Shown: piece after piece, positions 46,001 through 56,364 of the stretch
Layout: each line of letters starts with the position of its first letter
Numbering within the stretch: position 1 is the first letter of the stretch
Source: Gordionus sp. m RMFG-2023
Taxonomy: Eukaryota; Nematomorpha; Gordioida; Chordodea; Parachordodidae
NCBI RefSeq assembly: GCF_954871325.1
Contig: NC_088776.1
Location: forward strand, 40,318,569 to 40,382,568
Reading direction: 5' to 3'
Length of the DNA: 64,000 nt
The notes under the pieces: model-generated
Database searches by the model: none
What the model saw: the letters and a program-made list of their open reading frames with translations, nothing else
Told to the model about the DNA's origin: nothing
Translations under genes and position numbers: made by a program

Positions 46001-49000
46001 CTCCTTCCGTCACAAATTGATCTCTGAAAAATTAGATCTTGGAGATATTAGCGGTGCGGCCCGAATATTGTCTTCCGATGACTCTATTTCACCTATCAAC
46101 GTTACCATATTTAAACAACTACTTGAAAAACATCCACGAGCGTCCCCTTTTAACATCCACCCGCATGCCTCCTCCCCTATTCCCTTTACCTGTGACGAAG
46201 TACTTAAGTGCTTAAAGTCCTTTAAAAAAGGGACGACAGGGGGGTTGGACGGCTTCAGACCTGGTTTCTTTGTGGAGTTAATTCAATGCCCTGATAGTGG
46301 CTTCATTGACCCTTTGTTGAAAGCATTAACCGAACTGTGCAATAATATCCTCGTACGCGAAGTTCCCCTTTGCATTCGTCCTATTATTTTTGGCGCCCGT
46401 CTTGTCTCCCTGACCAAACCGGATGGCGGCGTTAGACCCATAGCCATAGGGTCATTCTTTCGTCGCTTAGTCGCCAAGGCTATCGTAAATAGGATTCGGC
46501 CTAAGGCTAGTTCCTTCTTATTTCCTTCACAGTTAGGATTTGGAGTGAGAGGTGGGTGTGAAGTGGCCTCACATGTTGCGCGTATTTTTATAAATACTGA
46601 GGCCGATAAGGTTTTCTGCAAGTTAGACTTCAGAAATGCCTTCAACACCATCCATAGGAGGGCATTCTTACCATCTTTTTTACACCATTTCCCAAAATAT
46701 GGGAATTTCCTTAATTCCTGTTATGGATTCCCTTCGTTACTCAAATTCGGGGAATTTTCCATATCCTCCGAAGAGGGGATACAGCAAGGTGATCCTCTAG
46801 GCCCTCTGCTCTTTACTATAGGGATTCATGATTTGATCAAAAATTTAAAGACTAATTTCCAATTAGACCTTAATTTATGGTATCTCGACGATGGCTCTTT
46901 TGGCGGTTCTTTATCCAATGTTATGTCGGCCATAGAGTACGTTGAAATGGAAGCTTCGAAAATTGGTCTTTCCCTAAATAGGAAAAAGTGTGAAATTTCC
47001 TCCCTCAACAATAAGGATTTTATTCCTCCCTTAGATTTTACAATCATTCCGCACGAGGAACTCTGTCTTTTGGGTTCCCCTATTGGTTTTTCAACCTCCT
47101 TTTGTCAAAAAACTTTTGACGATTTGATCCATTCCCTTTCCAATTCACTCAAGAATCTTCCTCATCTCCCCAAGCATCAGTTCTTCTTTCTCACCAAAAA
47201 ATGTCTTTTTCTACCTAAATTCTTACATTTATTTAAATCTTCCCCCGTTTTCCAGTACAATACTCTCCTTAAGGTCTTCGAATTAAAATTTAAACATTTT
47301 ATCGAATCCCTTTTAGGCTTAAATTTTTCCGATTTCAATTGGTCCCTCGCCTCTATGCCCGCTTACCAGGGTGGACTGGGATTGTTACCCCCCTTCCTTA
47401 TGGCAATTGCGTGTTTTCTTTCATCTCGAATATCCTTCGCCGATTCCATTTCCTCGCTTATCGAGTTGGACGATCCCCTTCTATCTTCAGCTAAACAAGA
47501 GTGGCTTACTCTAATCACCCAAGGCTCCGAGCAGCCAATTTCCTGCCATCTAAAGAGCTTCCTGGTCCCTATGCTCCAATGCTCGTTTGAAAAACTTTGT
47601 ATGTATCCTGAGCTAACTAACCTTCAACTGCTCAGAAACGCAAAAAAAAACTCTAACGGCCATGAATGGCTAGACGCGATTCCGAGTGGTAAAAAGGAAA
47701 CGTTACTCACAGACGATGAGTTTCAAACTGCCATTGGCCATAGGCTTGGTTGCCTTATCCCTTCTGTGGACACCTGTGCCGCCTGTCACAAACAGGTTGA
47801 TCCTTTCTCTAGACATTGTTTCTCGTGCCTCAAAGTCAGTGGCCGTTTCCTGAGGCACGACAACCTTAATAGGTTAATCGGCAAAGCCTTGATTTCGGCC
47901 GGTTTCCCCAATAGCTTGGAGCCATTGGGTCTCCTAAATGCTGACGGTAAGCGCCCTGACGGCATGTCTTTAACGTCTTGGCACGGCGGCAAAAGACTTG
48001 TCTGGGACGTCTCTTGTGTTACCTCCTTTCCGGCTAACGGAAATACCGACTCCTTGGAACTACAAGAAACCAATAAGTTTAATAAATATAGATTCCTCCC
48101 TAACTCTTTTTTATTTATTCCCCTTATTTTTAGCGTCCTTGGAAACCCCGGTCCCCAATCCCTAAAGTTCTTAAATCAATTGGGTAGAAGAATTTCGTTA
48201 AGGACAGGGGTCAAAAACGAGTCCCTATCTCTTAAACAAAAAGTCCAATTTGAAATCCTAAAGGGGAACTACAAATGTTTCTTCGAAACACTCCCATTTC
48301 CCTCCTAGTTTATCAAATATAGTCATTGTTAATTTTATATATATTTTGCATCGCAACTATAATATAATATATATTATATTTTTTTTTGAAATATGTATTA
48401 TTATTTTCTTTTCGTCTATTTTTATATATGCTTATTTAAAATTAAAAATTATATTTGCATTTTATTTCTAAAAAATTTATATTTTATTTCTTCGTTTAAA
48501 TTTTAACATTAACGGATAATTTTTGGATATAATTTTATTCGTTTTTATAGAATATTCATTATCGTTATTATAACATACAACTTTATATTACTCTTTAGTA
48601 TATATAACAAATTTTTTAATCTTTTGATTATAAATTTGTTTTATTCAAAATGTAATAGATTCCATAAACTATTAAAAATAATTATTTTAATATTATTAAA
48701 ATAAAGGAGTTATCAAAAACCCTAGTATTTCTTCCTTGTTTAATAAATATTGTTTATCTTTTTTTAACAGTGGTAAGTCTTGGTATATTAATAAATTTGC
48801 CTTATTAGTTATTTTACTCCATGCATCTTTTTTAAATAATTTTTATTATGTTAAAAAATTTGTTTTAAATTAAAAAAATAGCGATTAGTCAAAAAATGAA
48901 TTTTTTATTTTAAAAAATAATGATTTTTGCCAATCCTACAACCATGTACTTTAAATTTCCTACAAACATGTAAATTTTAGTCATAAATTAACTCATTATA

Positions 49001-49230
49001 TTTAATGTAATAGCGATGAATTAACCAAAGAGGCTATAAAAACGGGCCAGATCAAGAACCCAGCCAATTTTGGACCCACTTATCCTAGGGAATGCATATC
49101 AGAAGTTCCCGGTCAAGTTTTTGCACCTTGTCTAGGCAGACTACCCGATAGCATGAGAGGCAAAAAGCTATTTCCTGAGGGTAGAATGGCCCGAAAAAAT
49201 AAGAATAGTGTTTGGGCACTTATTTCTTGA
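40016..49230 (+). CDS. MRPS25: Mitochondrial ribosomal protein S25 (mS25), four exons
   Basis: A component of the mitochondrial small ribosomal subunit. Exons: 40016-40164, 40210-40316, 40482-40569, 49014-49230. GT-AG at every junction and all phases close, giving 186 residues (vertebrate homologue 173). Exon 1 reads MPLMKGPAPVRRTMKYLEAG and FKDYVKIM. Exon 2 has IFWDVPQIQHKN and VENMTPTPFIMFYL. Exon 3 has KSREEIMSHMQLILGK. Exon 4 carries the conserved NPANFGPTYPRECISEVPGQ and LPDSMRGKK. Introns are 45 and 165 nt, then a giant 8444-nt third intron (40570-49013) containing a hAT element and an intact LINE in the same orientation. Splicing across this intron is required to make the conserved C-terminus. 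Confidence 0.96.
41262..43121 (+). mobile_element. hAT element with transposase relic, in MRPS25 intron 3
   Basis: The ends CAGTGTTGTTAAAATAGC and GTTTAACAACACTG are flanked by an exact 8-bp repeat GTATTTAT (41254-41261, 43122-43129). Subterminal copies of TAGCGCGCTAC-like sequence lie at both ends. On the plus strand near 41800, NVIAAIVHPSFKL matches the hAT ..aalLdPryK motif, followed after a frameshift by open sequence to about 42015 (SIDDFFEINNNN). An inverted copy of the MRPS25 5' flank lies at 42050-42250. Coding is disrupted. Confidence 0.85.
43130..44168. other. Pyrimidine-rich intron stretch, nothing recognised
   Basis: AT-rich and C/T-biased intronic sequence between the hAT element and the repeats upstream of the LINE. 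The LINE 5' end may begin in here. Confidence 0.35.
44169..44889. repeat. Two-copy tandem repeat upstream of the LINE ORF (probable 5' UTR)
   Basis: A unit of about 340 bp starting TTCCGGTTTTTATATTTTCT occurs at 44169 and 44564 (period 395), with only a few differences, including TATTCTTTCCTACGATGATT and CACGGAAAATATCGTCCC. It lies 0.6-1.3 kb upstream of the ORF and shares its strong pyrimidine bias. Tandem 5' UTR monomers acting as promoters are known in several LINE families; that role here is inference. Confidence 0.75.
45510..48308 (+). CDS. LINE ORF: zinc finger, reverse transcriptase, restriction-like nuclease
   Basis: A 932-residue open frame with no interruption. The N-terminal C2HC-like finger is C15..C18, H33, C38. 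RT landmarks: GTTGGLDGFRPG (about 250), KPDGGVRPIAIGSFFRR, FCKLDFRNAFNTIHR, QGDPLGPLLF (about 424) and the catalytic WYLDDGS (about 458, YLDD form). The C-terminus has a Cys/His cluster (CAACHKQ...HCFSC...RHDNLN, about 756-790) and a PD...D nuclease motif, KRPDGMSL...RLVWDVSC (about 815-835). This RT plus zinc cluster plus restriction-like endonuclease layout resembles R2/NeSL-like LINEs; I cannot fix the clade. GC content and codon use are higher than in the surroundings, consistent with recent arrival. It lies in sense orientation in MRPS25 intron 3. Confidence 0.93.
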   Translation: MFSPFQSHLMVNSCCQVCLKIVSLNLNGVFRKHGSPACHNSGKFPLSYGPDPLINAPHSYDPIPPCSSSSVDLFLNSHKPPVLSRIPIAARESISRFLMSLINNLNSDFSSLPLWLDLVSFCFRVLVKPKNKINNLSALIKEKVSNFGNTIIDEFSPSYALNPNSFRHKLISEKLDLGDISGAARILSSDDSISPINVTIFKQLLEKHPRASPFNIHPHASSPIPFTCDEVLKCLKSFKKGTTGGLDGFRPGFFVELIQCPDSGFIDPLLKALTELCNNILVREVPLCIRPIIFGARLVSLTKPDGGVRPIAIGSFFRRLVAKAIVNRIRPKASSFLFPSQLGFGVRGGCEVASHVARIFINTEADKVFCKLDFRNAFNTIHRRAFLPSFLHHFPKYGNFLNSCYGFPSLLKFGEFSISSEEGIQQGDPLGPLLFTIGIHDLIKNLKTNFQLDLNLWYLDDGSFGGSLSNVMSAIEYVEMEASKIGLSLNRKKCEISSLNNKDFIPPLDFTIIPHEELCLLGSPIGFSTSFCQKTFDDLIHSLSNSLKNLPHLPKHQFFFLTKKCLFLPKFLHLFKSSPVFQYNTLLKVFELKFKHFIESLLGLNFSDFNWSLASMPAYQGGLGLLPPFLMAIACFLSSRISFADSISSLIELDDPLLSSAKQEWLTLITQGSEQPISCHLKSFLVPMLQCSFEKLCMYPELTNLQLLRNAKKNSNGHEWLDAIPSGKKETLLTDDEFQTAIGHRLGCLIPSVDTCAACHKQVDPFSRHCFSCLKVSGRFLRHDNLNRLIGKALISAGFPNSLEPLGLLNADGKRPDGMSLTSWHGGKRLVWDVSCVTSFPANGNTDSLELQETNKFNKYRFLPNSFLFIPLIFSVLGNPGPQSLKFLNQLGRRISLRTGVKNESLSLKQKVQFEILKGNYKCFFETLPFPS
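48309..49013. other. LINE 3' UTR and remaining intron
   Basis: AT-rich sequence from the LINE stop codon to the MRPS25 exon 4 acceptor. No clear poly-A tail or target duplication marks the LINE 3' end. Confidence 0.4.
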
Positions 49231-49578
49231 TACTTATTATATATTTGTATAAATATATTTATATAGAGTATGTATTTTTTATATTTACTGTAAATAAATA
49301 TTCTTATCTTTTATCTTATGGTATAACTGTTTAATAAAACTATAAATAGAATAAGAAATTTTACTGGATCGATATTTTACCTGCCCTTTTTTGTAGGCAC
49401 TTAATCGAATCCTGCCTGGAACTGATTTATATGTATTTTTATTATTAGTCTATCTCGTTTATAATACAGCTTTAATTTAAATCAATCTTAGTGACCTTTT
49501 CACAGTGTTGTTGGATGTTATTTTCAAAAGTACTCTTATTTTCAAAAAAATGTAGTCTGCTGTAATTCAAAAAAGTAG
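49231..49578. other. MRPS25 3' flank
   Basis: AT-rich. Contains AATAAA-like hexamers shortly after the stop (for example AATAAA around 49290 and 49334) that could serve polyadenylation. Nothing else recognised. Confidence 0.35.
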
Positions 49579-49586
49579 CTCACGAG

Positions 49587-49937
49587 CAGAGACCTTCATG
49601 GGCCTTAATTTTTTGACCAAGTCCGACCCAGGCCCGCAGTAAAAAAAAATTTTTGGCCCAGGCCCGGCTCATATTTAATGTTAAAAAAAATTCCCAAGCC
49701 CATATACAAAAATTTAATATTTTTTATTTAAATATATTTAGGCTATCATTTTGTTTATAATACTAAAATTTATTATTATTAGAAGAAAAAAAGGCACTAT
49801 TTTATTAAATTAGCAACTGTTTTAAATAATTTAAGTTTAATCATTTTAGGCCCAAGGCTTAAAAAATTTTTTTTAAACCCAGGCCCGGCCTACACCCTCT
49901 AGAAAATATGATAGGGCCTGCGGGCCGCAGGTCTCTG
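49587..49937. mobile_element. GC-striped hAT MITE, CAGAGACCT ends
   Basis: Starts CAGAGACCTTCATGGGCC, ends GGCCGCAGGTCTCTG, flanked by an exact 8-bp CTCACGAG (49579-49586, 49938-49945). Stripes of CCCAGGCCCGG type alternate with A/T runs around an AT core. The ends differ from the TAGwGATCTGCA family, so the striped layout is shared by more than one hAT MITE family. Confidence 0.9.
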
Positions 49938-50112
49938 CTCACGAGTAGTAACTAATAAATTTAAAAAAATTAGAAAAAATATTTCAATTATGAAAAATAG
50001 TTTGTGTAGAATAAAAAGAAAAAACGTGTTCATTATTACATTTAAAAAAACAAAATCAATTTTTTAGTTTAATTCTCTCTTGAGAAGTGATCACTAAATA
50101 TAGGGTTAGCTT

Positions 50113-50321
50113 TAGTGTCGTTAAACGGCTCGATTTTGGCCGATTTTTAAAAACGGTTTACTCAATATTTTAGCCAGAAAAATATTTCCTAAGCCTGGAG
50201 GCTTCGCTAATAGACGTATAAACATTTGTGCTATCTATGACCAAAATCTTCAGTCTTGCGTAATATTTTCTGGCTAGCCGTTTTTAAAAATCGGCCTAAA
50301 TCGAGCCGTTTAACAACACTA
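50113..50321. mobile_element. hAT MITE, TAGTGTNGTTAAACGG ends
   Basis: Inverted ends begin TAGTGTCGTTAAACGGCTCG and mirror the right end over about 60 bp. GTTAGCTT is exactly repeated at 50105-50112 and 50322-50329. Same family as 5872-6093. Confidence 0.92.
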
Positions 50322-50377
50322 GTTAGCTTAACTAAATGGTCATTCCACACCAGCATTTAAGGGTAGTGTATCCAATT

Positions 50378-50628
50378 TTTAAATTATTTGTTACAAAAAT
50401 ACCAAAGGTAATATTTAATTATATATTCACAAAATATATCATTAGTTTGTAAATTGACTTACCAGATATAATATATATACGTTTTATCTTATATAAAGGA
50501 TTTGAAAAACATAAATACATAAAAAATTATTGTGATTTGCATATGGTAATATTCAATTTACAAACTAATTGTATATTTTATGGCTATATAATTAAATATT
50601 ACCCTTTTCATTTCGGTATTTTAATAAC
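50378..50628. repeat. Imperfect palindrome, possible MITE
   Basis: ATTTGTTACAAAAATACCAA near 50382 is mirrored by the sequence near 50605-50625, and GGTAATATTTAATTATATA by its complement near 50585. The arms are about 90 bp. No clear target duplication. Confidence 0.55.
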
Positions 50629-51392
50629 AAATAATGTAAAAAAAACTAATTTGATTATTATAATGTATAATGTACATTTTTCATTTAATAAATAAGTCAT
50701 TAAATATTTCCATGTTTTTATTTTTGATCCTTATAAAGAATCTAATAGATTTTCCTTCATATCATTCTTTTGTGTTTCAATACAATCTGTTGTTCATTCA
50801 GCTTATTTACCTCCCATACACAAAAAGACTTATCCACTTGTTGATCATTCTTTTGATTACCTCCTTATGAATGGTCACCTTGTGGATAACCTCCCCAAGC
50901 CAAAAAATCTAGATGCCTGTTAAAATATTATTGATCCCTACATCTTATCGCATATTTATTACATTCACAGCAGAAATAAATTCTATTTTATTCTATGAAT
51001 TAATATCGATTTCAAATTTTATCCTCACATTTGTTATGGGTGGATGCCTGCAAGGGCTGTCTGAATCCCTTGGGTTAGGGCATTGAAGGCTTTTCTCTCC
51101 GCCCGACCCGATAAATAAATGTTAAAAATGCAAATATCCACAATAATCATTTTGTTTCATAAAAATGTCAATCAGAATAACATGTCATTCCTCATCTATT
51201 GTTAATTATTATTTTCATAATATCCATTTACCAAATTAATCCTGTGATTATATTTTTATGATTAGTTAAACTTTTTTTAATTTATGAAATCGTTTACAGA
51301 ATGGATTCAAATTAAAAAATTTCTGAAAAAAATTAAAATTAATGAATATAAGACAAAAGATAAATGCAAATGTAATGTATCTTTACTTTTAT
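50629..51392. other. AT-rich stretch with striped-MITE debris
   Basis: At about 51040-51190, GCCTGCAAGGGCT, CCCGACCCGATAA and an AAAATGTCAATCAGAAT block match debris at 20.9-21.1 kb. Otherwise nothing seen. Confidence 0.35.
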
Positions 51393-53075
51393 TAGCGCTG
51401 TAAACTTTACTTCAAAAAGGAAACTCGTTACGTCAAAAAAAACCAACGCGTTGCCATTACTCGTTACCTTGTGAAAAAGGAAATGCGCGTTACTGGCTAT
51501 TCAGAAAGTAGCGCGTTTCTCGTTACTTGAAAATTTAAATATTTTATATAAAATTTCCGTAAAAATTATACAAAAATAATATATTATAAGATCGGATCTT
51601 TTTATAATAATTTATTTTCCTATATATAATATAAATAAAATTATTCAAAAATATATTATATTATAAGATAATTTTATATTTATTTTTAACATTTGATTTT
51701 AAAATTTTGATCAGATAAACAAGAATACTCAACACATCTTTGGTCGTGCTAAATGCATGATCAACCGGCAGGTTTTATTATATTTAATAAATAAAAATTT
51801 TAATCAGGGAAATTTATTAAAAGTTAAAGTATAATCATTATTTTGATAAAGCTTAATAGATCATCCTCAAAAGAATCTTCATCAGATCCTCATCAAAATT
51901 TTTTTTTATTTTTATCAGAAAATTATCTGGTATGTATGTTGTTTTTTTAAAGAAATTAAAGTCTGCTTTTTCTTTGTCAAGATATTTTCTCAAACTGGAA
52001 AAAGTTCAAGCTTTCTACCTTCATTAACCTATAATATTATCCTGCGATAATCGAATTTTAATAGCAGGTGAATTATTGCTGATAGTATATATTCATCTTC
52101 ATATAAATGTGTATTGAAATTAAATATAATCAAAATATAAATTGTAAACAATATTTCAACTTTGTACTTTTTATGGTTTATTATAAAACTTGAAATTATA
52201 AAGTAATTTTTCTAAGTTTAATATCATAATAGTTATCTTGGGAGGGAGATATAATACTAAATATTCTAAAATCAAAAGAGCCGTAGCAACAGGTTCCATA
52301 ACATACAAAATCATATATACATATCATATTATGTAATGTAATTAACAATACCCATATAAATATATATGAATGATCATTATGTGAAAATATCTGCAATTCG
52401 GATTTATCACAAGATTCGTTAAATTGATTATTTTCCTTACTAGGACTATTAATTTCACCGAGTTATAAAAAGAGTTTCATCTTGTTATAACCAGTTTAAT
52501 CAGATATCTTCCCATTTTTCCTTAAAAATGGCTGCATAGTTTTGAGACTGCCCATATTTATTCAACAATTGAAAAAATATTTAAGTTGGGCAACAATTTT
52601 ACAAAGCGTAGACTTTTTACTCTTAATTTTTTATTGTTGTAAAAAATGTTTCATGTTGATGGAAGGGCAGGTTAAATCATCTGAGGAAATATGTACAAAT
52701 GACATAATATTTTAAATAAATTATAATATTAGAGAATAAAAATATCAATTAATAATCTTGAATGATTCAATATTGATGCACAATCTTGACTGATAATTTA
52801 ACAATGAAAATTTAAAATAAAAAAGAAGGAATTTATTGATTTAAATTAAAAACACGGCTTAGATTATTTATAAAATAAATTTATAATACAATAAAATTAT
52901 GTTTTTCCCATATTTTTTAAGAAAAAATTTAAATTAACGAGTAATTTTTGCATTATCTTTATTTAAAAAATAAACGCGTTATCGTTACTCTTATCTCTAG
53001 AAAAAAGTAACGAATGACTTTCCCTTTCTTCGAAAATGGTAACGCCGATACTTTTAACATTACTTTACAGCACTA
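51393..53075 (-). mobile_element. Decayed hAT element, TAGYGCTGTAAA ends
   Basis: Left end TAGCGCTGTAAACTTTAC and right end TTACTTTACAGCACTA are inverted. Subterminal regions carry repeated GTAACGnGTT-like blocks at both sides. The minus strand near 51695-51770 has traces of the hAT dimerisation motif (PVDHAFSTTKDV, then CLSDQNFK in another frame). Flanks match at only 5 of 8 positions, so it is old. The same family starts at 62987. Confidence 0.7.
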
Positions 53076-53298
53076 CATTTTGTTATATTTGAATTTTTAT
53101 ATATATTTTAAAAGGTTACGCTATTTGAATTATATATTTCTTACATTTTATATTATCTTATGGAGGTCAATGTAATTGCATATTAGTAGTAGTTAAATGA
53201 CATAAACGACTATAAACAATTTTATAATAAAGAATCTATTGTTTTGACTAAAACATTTTATATGTAAACTGAATACAATTTATATGTATACAAATAAA

Positions 53299-56200
53299 TA
53301 GAGTTGTTAAAGTATCTAGATACAAAAATGTCGTATTATATCCTATTTTAGAGGTATCGGTATCTACTCTTAGATACGTGAAGATACATTTTGATATACT
53401 TTTATTTATTTTTATCTTAAAAATAAAACTACTTGAATGCAGAATTCATTTTATTTTAAATGTACATATAATTTAAATAAATATTTAATAAAATTTTAAG
53501 ACTAATATATTATAATAATATATATGGTGAATTCCATATCAAATCAACAAAAAAAGTCGATTTTCAACCCGACCCCCTTCAATTTTTCTTAAATTTTGTA
53601 TACTGGCAGTATATACTATAACTAGGAAAAAAATGAAATTTTACCTTCCAACACTATTTACCCGCTAAGATATGGCCGTTTAAAGTGCGGAAAAATGTTA
53701 CATTTTTGACAAAATGCACCTCATTTATTTTCAAATATCTCGAGAAATAATTATGTTAGAAAAATATTTTATTTTGTAGCTTAATAAAAGTTCTTTAAAA
53801 TGACATAAAAATAAATATGATGGACATTTTATTAAAATCGAAAACCGGATGTGTAAAACCGGAAATGGCCATAGAAAAAAAAGGTATTTTTTTCAAAATT
53901 TTTTTTAGATATCACACTGCTTTATATTTGTACAAAATCCTAGACTGGGATGAACATGGGTTATATGGCTAAAATTGAACAAATTTAACATTAATATCAT
54001 CATATTTTAATTTAATGAATAGTTATGAAATAATGTTAATTTAAAAATTATGTCTAAATAATAGGCGCTTACTTTTTTTTATCTTTATAAAAAAAATTTG
54101 AGAGGTGGTTGGGATAATGAGCTGTTTAAAACTTTAGTTAATTTTTATCTCGAAATTAAAATTACTTGACAAAATAATTTTAAATATTTTATTTAGCATA
54201 AAATAATCTACTAAAATTGAAGTTCAACAATAAATTTTCCCCCATATATTCAAAATTAAAAGAATATTATTTGACGAGAATTCTATAAATTATAAAACAT
54301 TCAAACAATGGATAGCATTTGATCGAACTACCCTCGAAACACTGACAAAATCTGCTGACGAATTTGTAGATTATTTAATTGAATAATTAAACAATTTAAT
54401 TCCTCGGTTGTTTACTTCACGATAATCATTAATTCGAAACTTTTTAAAATTCAATTTAAATGGTGGCGAATTCTTAGTTATTGCTGACTTTTCAGAAAAT
54501 TATGCATTTAGTGCAGAACCATGCACAAGGATTTAATCTGACTATTAATCAAGCCACTATCAACTCTTTTATAATTTATTACCGTGAGAACAACATAATA
54601 AAACATGTAAATTTAGTAGTTTTATCAGATTGTTTAAAGCACAACCCATGTGCATTTTATTTATTTTAAAAATTGATCGTATTCTTGAAGGAAAGATTTA
54701 ATAGAGTGGCTAAAATTTTATTTTTCTGATGGAGCAGTAACCAATATAAAAATAAAAGATTTCATTAATCTCTACAATCATGAAAATGATTTTGGGATAA
54801 AGGCTGAGTGACATTTTTTGAAACCGCACAAGGTAAAAGCCCATGCGACATTTGGGGCCGTTACTAAACGGTTAGCAGCTAGAGCAAGCTTGCAACGATT
54901 GACAACAATAGATTTATTTAACTATGCAAGAAATAATATCGGGTAAATTATATATTTGTGAGCAATAATGAATATAAGAACATAGAAAGTCATTTTGAAA
55001 GCAGATTTTTGAGAGCAAAGAGAATTTCTGGAACACAAAGTTCCAAGCTTTTATTCCCCTAGACGAAAACAAAAGTCATAATTTATTAAAATTCCTTGGA
55101 TGATTATAATATATGATATATTTTAATTATAAATTTTTGATTTGTAATATATGTAATGCAATTTGAGACAAATAAAGTTATAAATATGTTGAGAATTATT
55201 TTGTCAATCGAGACAAAATTTAACTAAAGTGTTAAACAAAGCTCATTATTCCAGCCATTTTTCAAAAATTTTGATAAAGATAAAGTAAGGGCCTGTCTAT
55301 TAGACGTAATGTTTAAATTAACATATTCATTAAATTAAAATATGATGATATCAATGTTAAATTTGTTCAATTTTAGCCATATAAAGAGTGATAACTCCGA
55401 AACCCATGTTCATTTCAGTCTAGGATTTTGTACAAATATAAAGCAGTGTGATATCTATCTACAGAAAAAAAAATTTGAAAAAAATACCTTTTTTTTCTAT
55501 GGCCATTTCCGGTTTTACACATCCGGTTTTCGGTATTAATAAAATGTCCATCATATTTATTTTATGTCATATTAAAGAACTTTTATTAAGCTACAAAATA
55601 AAATTTAAATTATTTTTCTAACTTAATTATTTCTCGAGATATTTGAAAATAATTTTTCCGCGCTTTAAACGGCCATATCTTAGCGGGTAAACAGTGTTGG
55701 AAGGTAAAATTTTATTTTTTTCTTAGTTATAGTATATACTACCAGTATACAAAATTTAAGAAAAATTGAAGGGGGTCGGGTTGAAACCTTGGTTGATTTG
55801 ATATGGAATTCACCATATATAAAATATTAAAACTTATATATAAAAAAAATATATAAATATTCATTAAATATTAATTTTTCCCCATTTAAATCTATAGATA
55901 TCAATTCAAGATTATGAAGAATACTTTTATATGCGAAGGAATATATAAATCCTTGCTTAGCCGTGACGCCCATTAATTATTAAAAACGATAGCATTGATC
56001 CACAAAATTATTTTAAGCAAATAAGTTTATTTAGAATTTTTTAGATAAATTTATAGATATACCGCTAACTTTTGACTTATAAATTTAATGTAAAAATATT
56101 TTTTCAATAAATACTCGTTTTAAATAAGAATTTATTCGAAAGAAAATGTAAAAATAGGGGTATATTATTTTTTTATATGGTGTTCGAATTAAATGAGAAC

Positions 56201-56364
56201 AAAATATAAAAATGTTGTTTACATATTTTGTACTCTCATAATAAAAGTTTCTGTTCGAGAACAACGCGAACCTTGTATATAAGTTGATAGAAATTCTATC
56301 TTTATCTAGATACATTTTATTTTATCTATCTAGATCTAATTTAAAATATCTTATAACAATTCTG
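53299..56364. mobile_element. TCTAGATAC-type MITE split by a nested transposon
   Basis: Left part TAGAGTTGTTAAAGTATCTA and right part ATCTTATAACAATTCTG match the ends of the intact family member at 59384-59544. Between them lies the 2.3 kb element at 53526-55814. No clear target duplication remains. Confidence 0.5.
53526..55814 (+). mobile_element. Transposon with 550-bp inverted repeats, superfamily unassigned
   Basis: The ends GGTGAATTCCATATCAAATC and their mirror begin inverted repeats of about 550 bp (to about 54085, and from about 55265). Between them a decayed plus-strand gene reads VVLSDCLKHNPCAFYLF, FFSDGAVTNIKIKDF, NHENDFGIKAE and GAVTKRLAARASLQR, then LFNYARN. This pattern (SD..kHd, SDGa..qyKn, W.f....GK..cD..Gg..KR.a..aSLq) recurs in animal transposon-derived proteins, with SD/SDG as plausible acidic residues. 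A stop replaces the expected Trp near 54810 and other frame changes occur. Flanks are both ATATAT-rich, so the target duplication is ambiguous. Confidence 0.75.

Noticed and set aside
45680-48073. Minus-strand frames of 70-120 codons opposite the LINE
   Set aside because: Antisense shadows of the LINE ORF with no motifs.
45510-48308. Site-specific R2 insertion into rDNA
   Set aside because: Flanks are intronic sequence of MRPS25, with no 28S rRNA sequence on either side.
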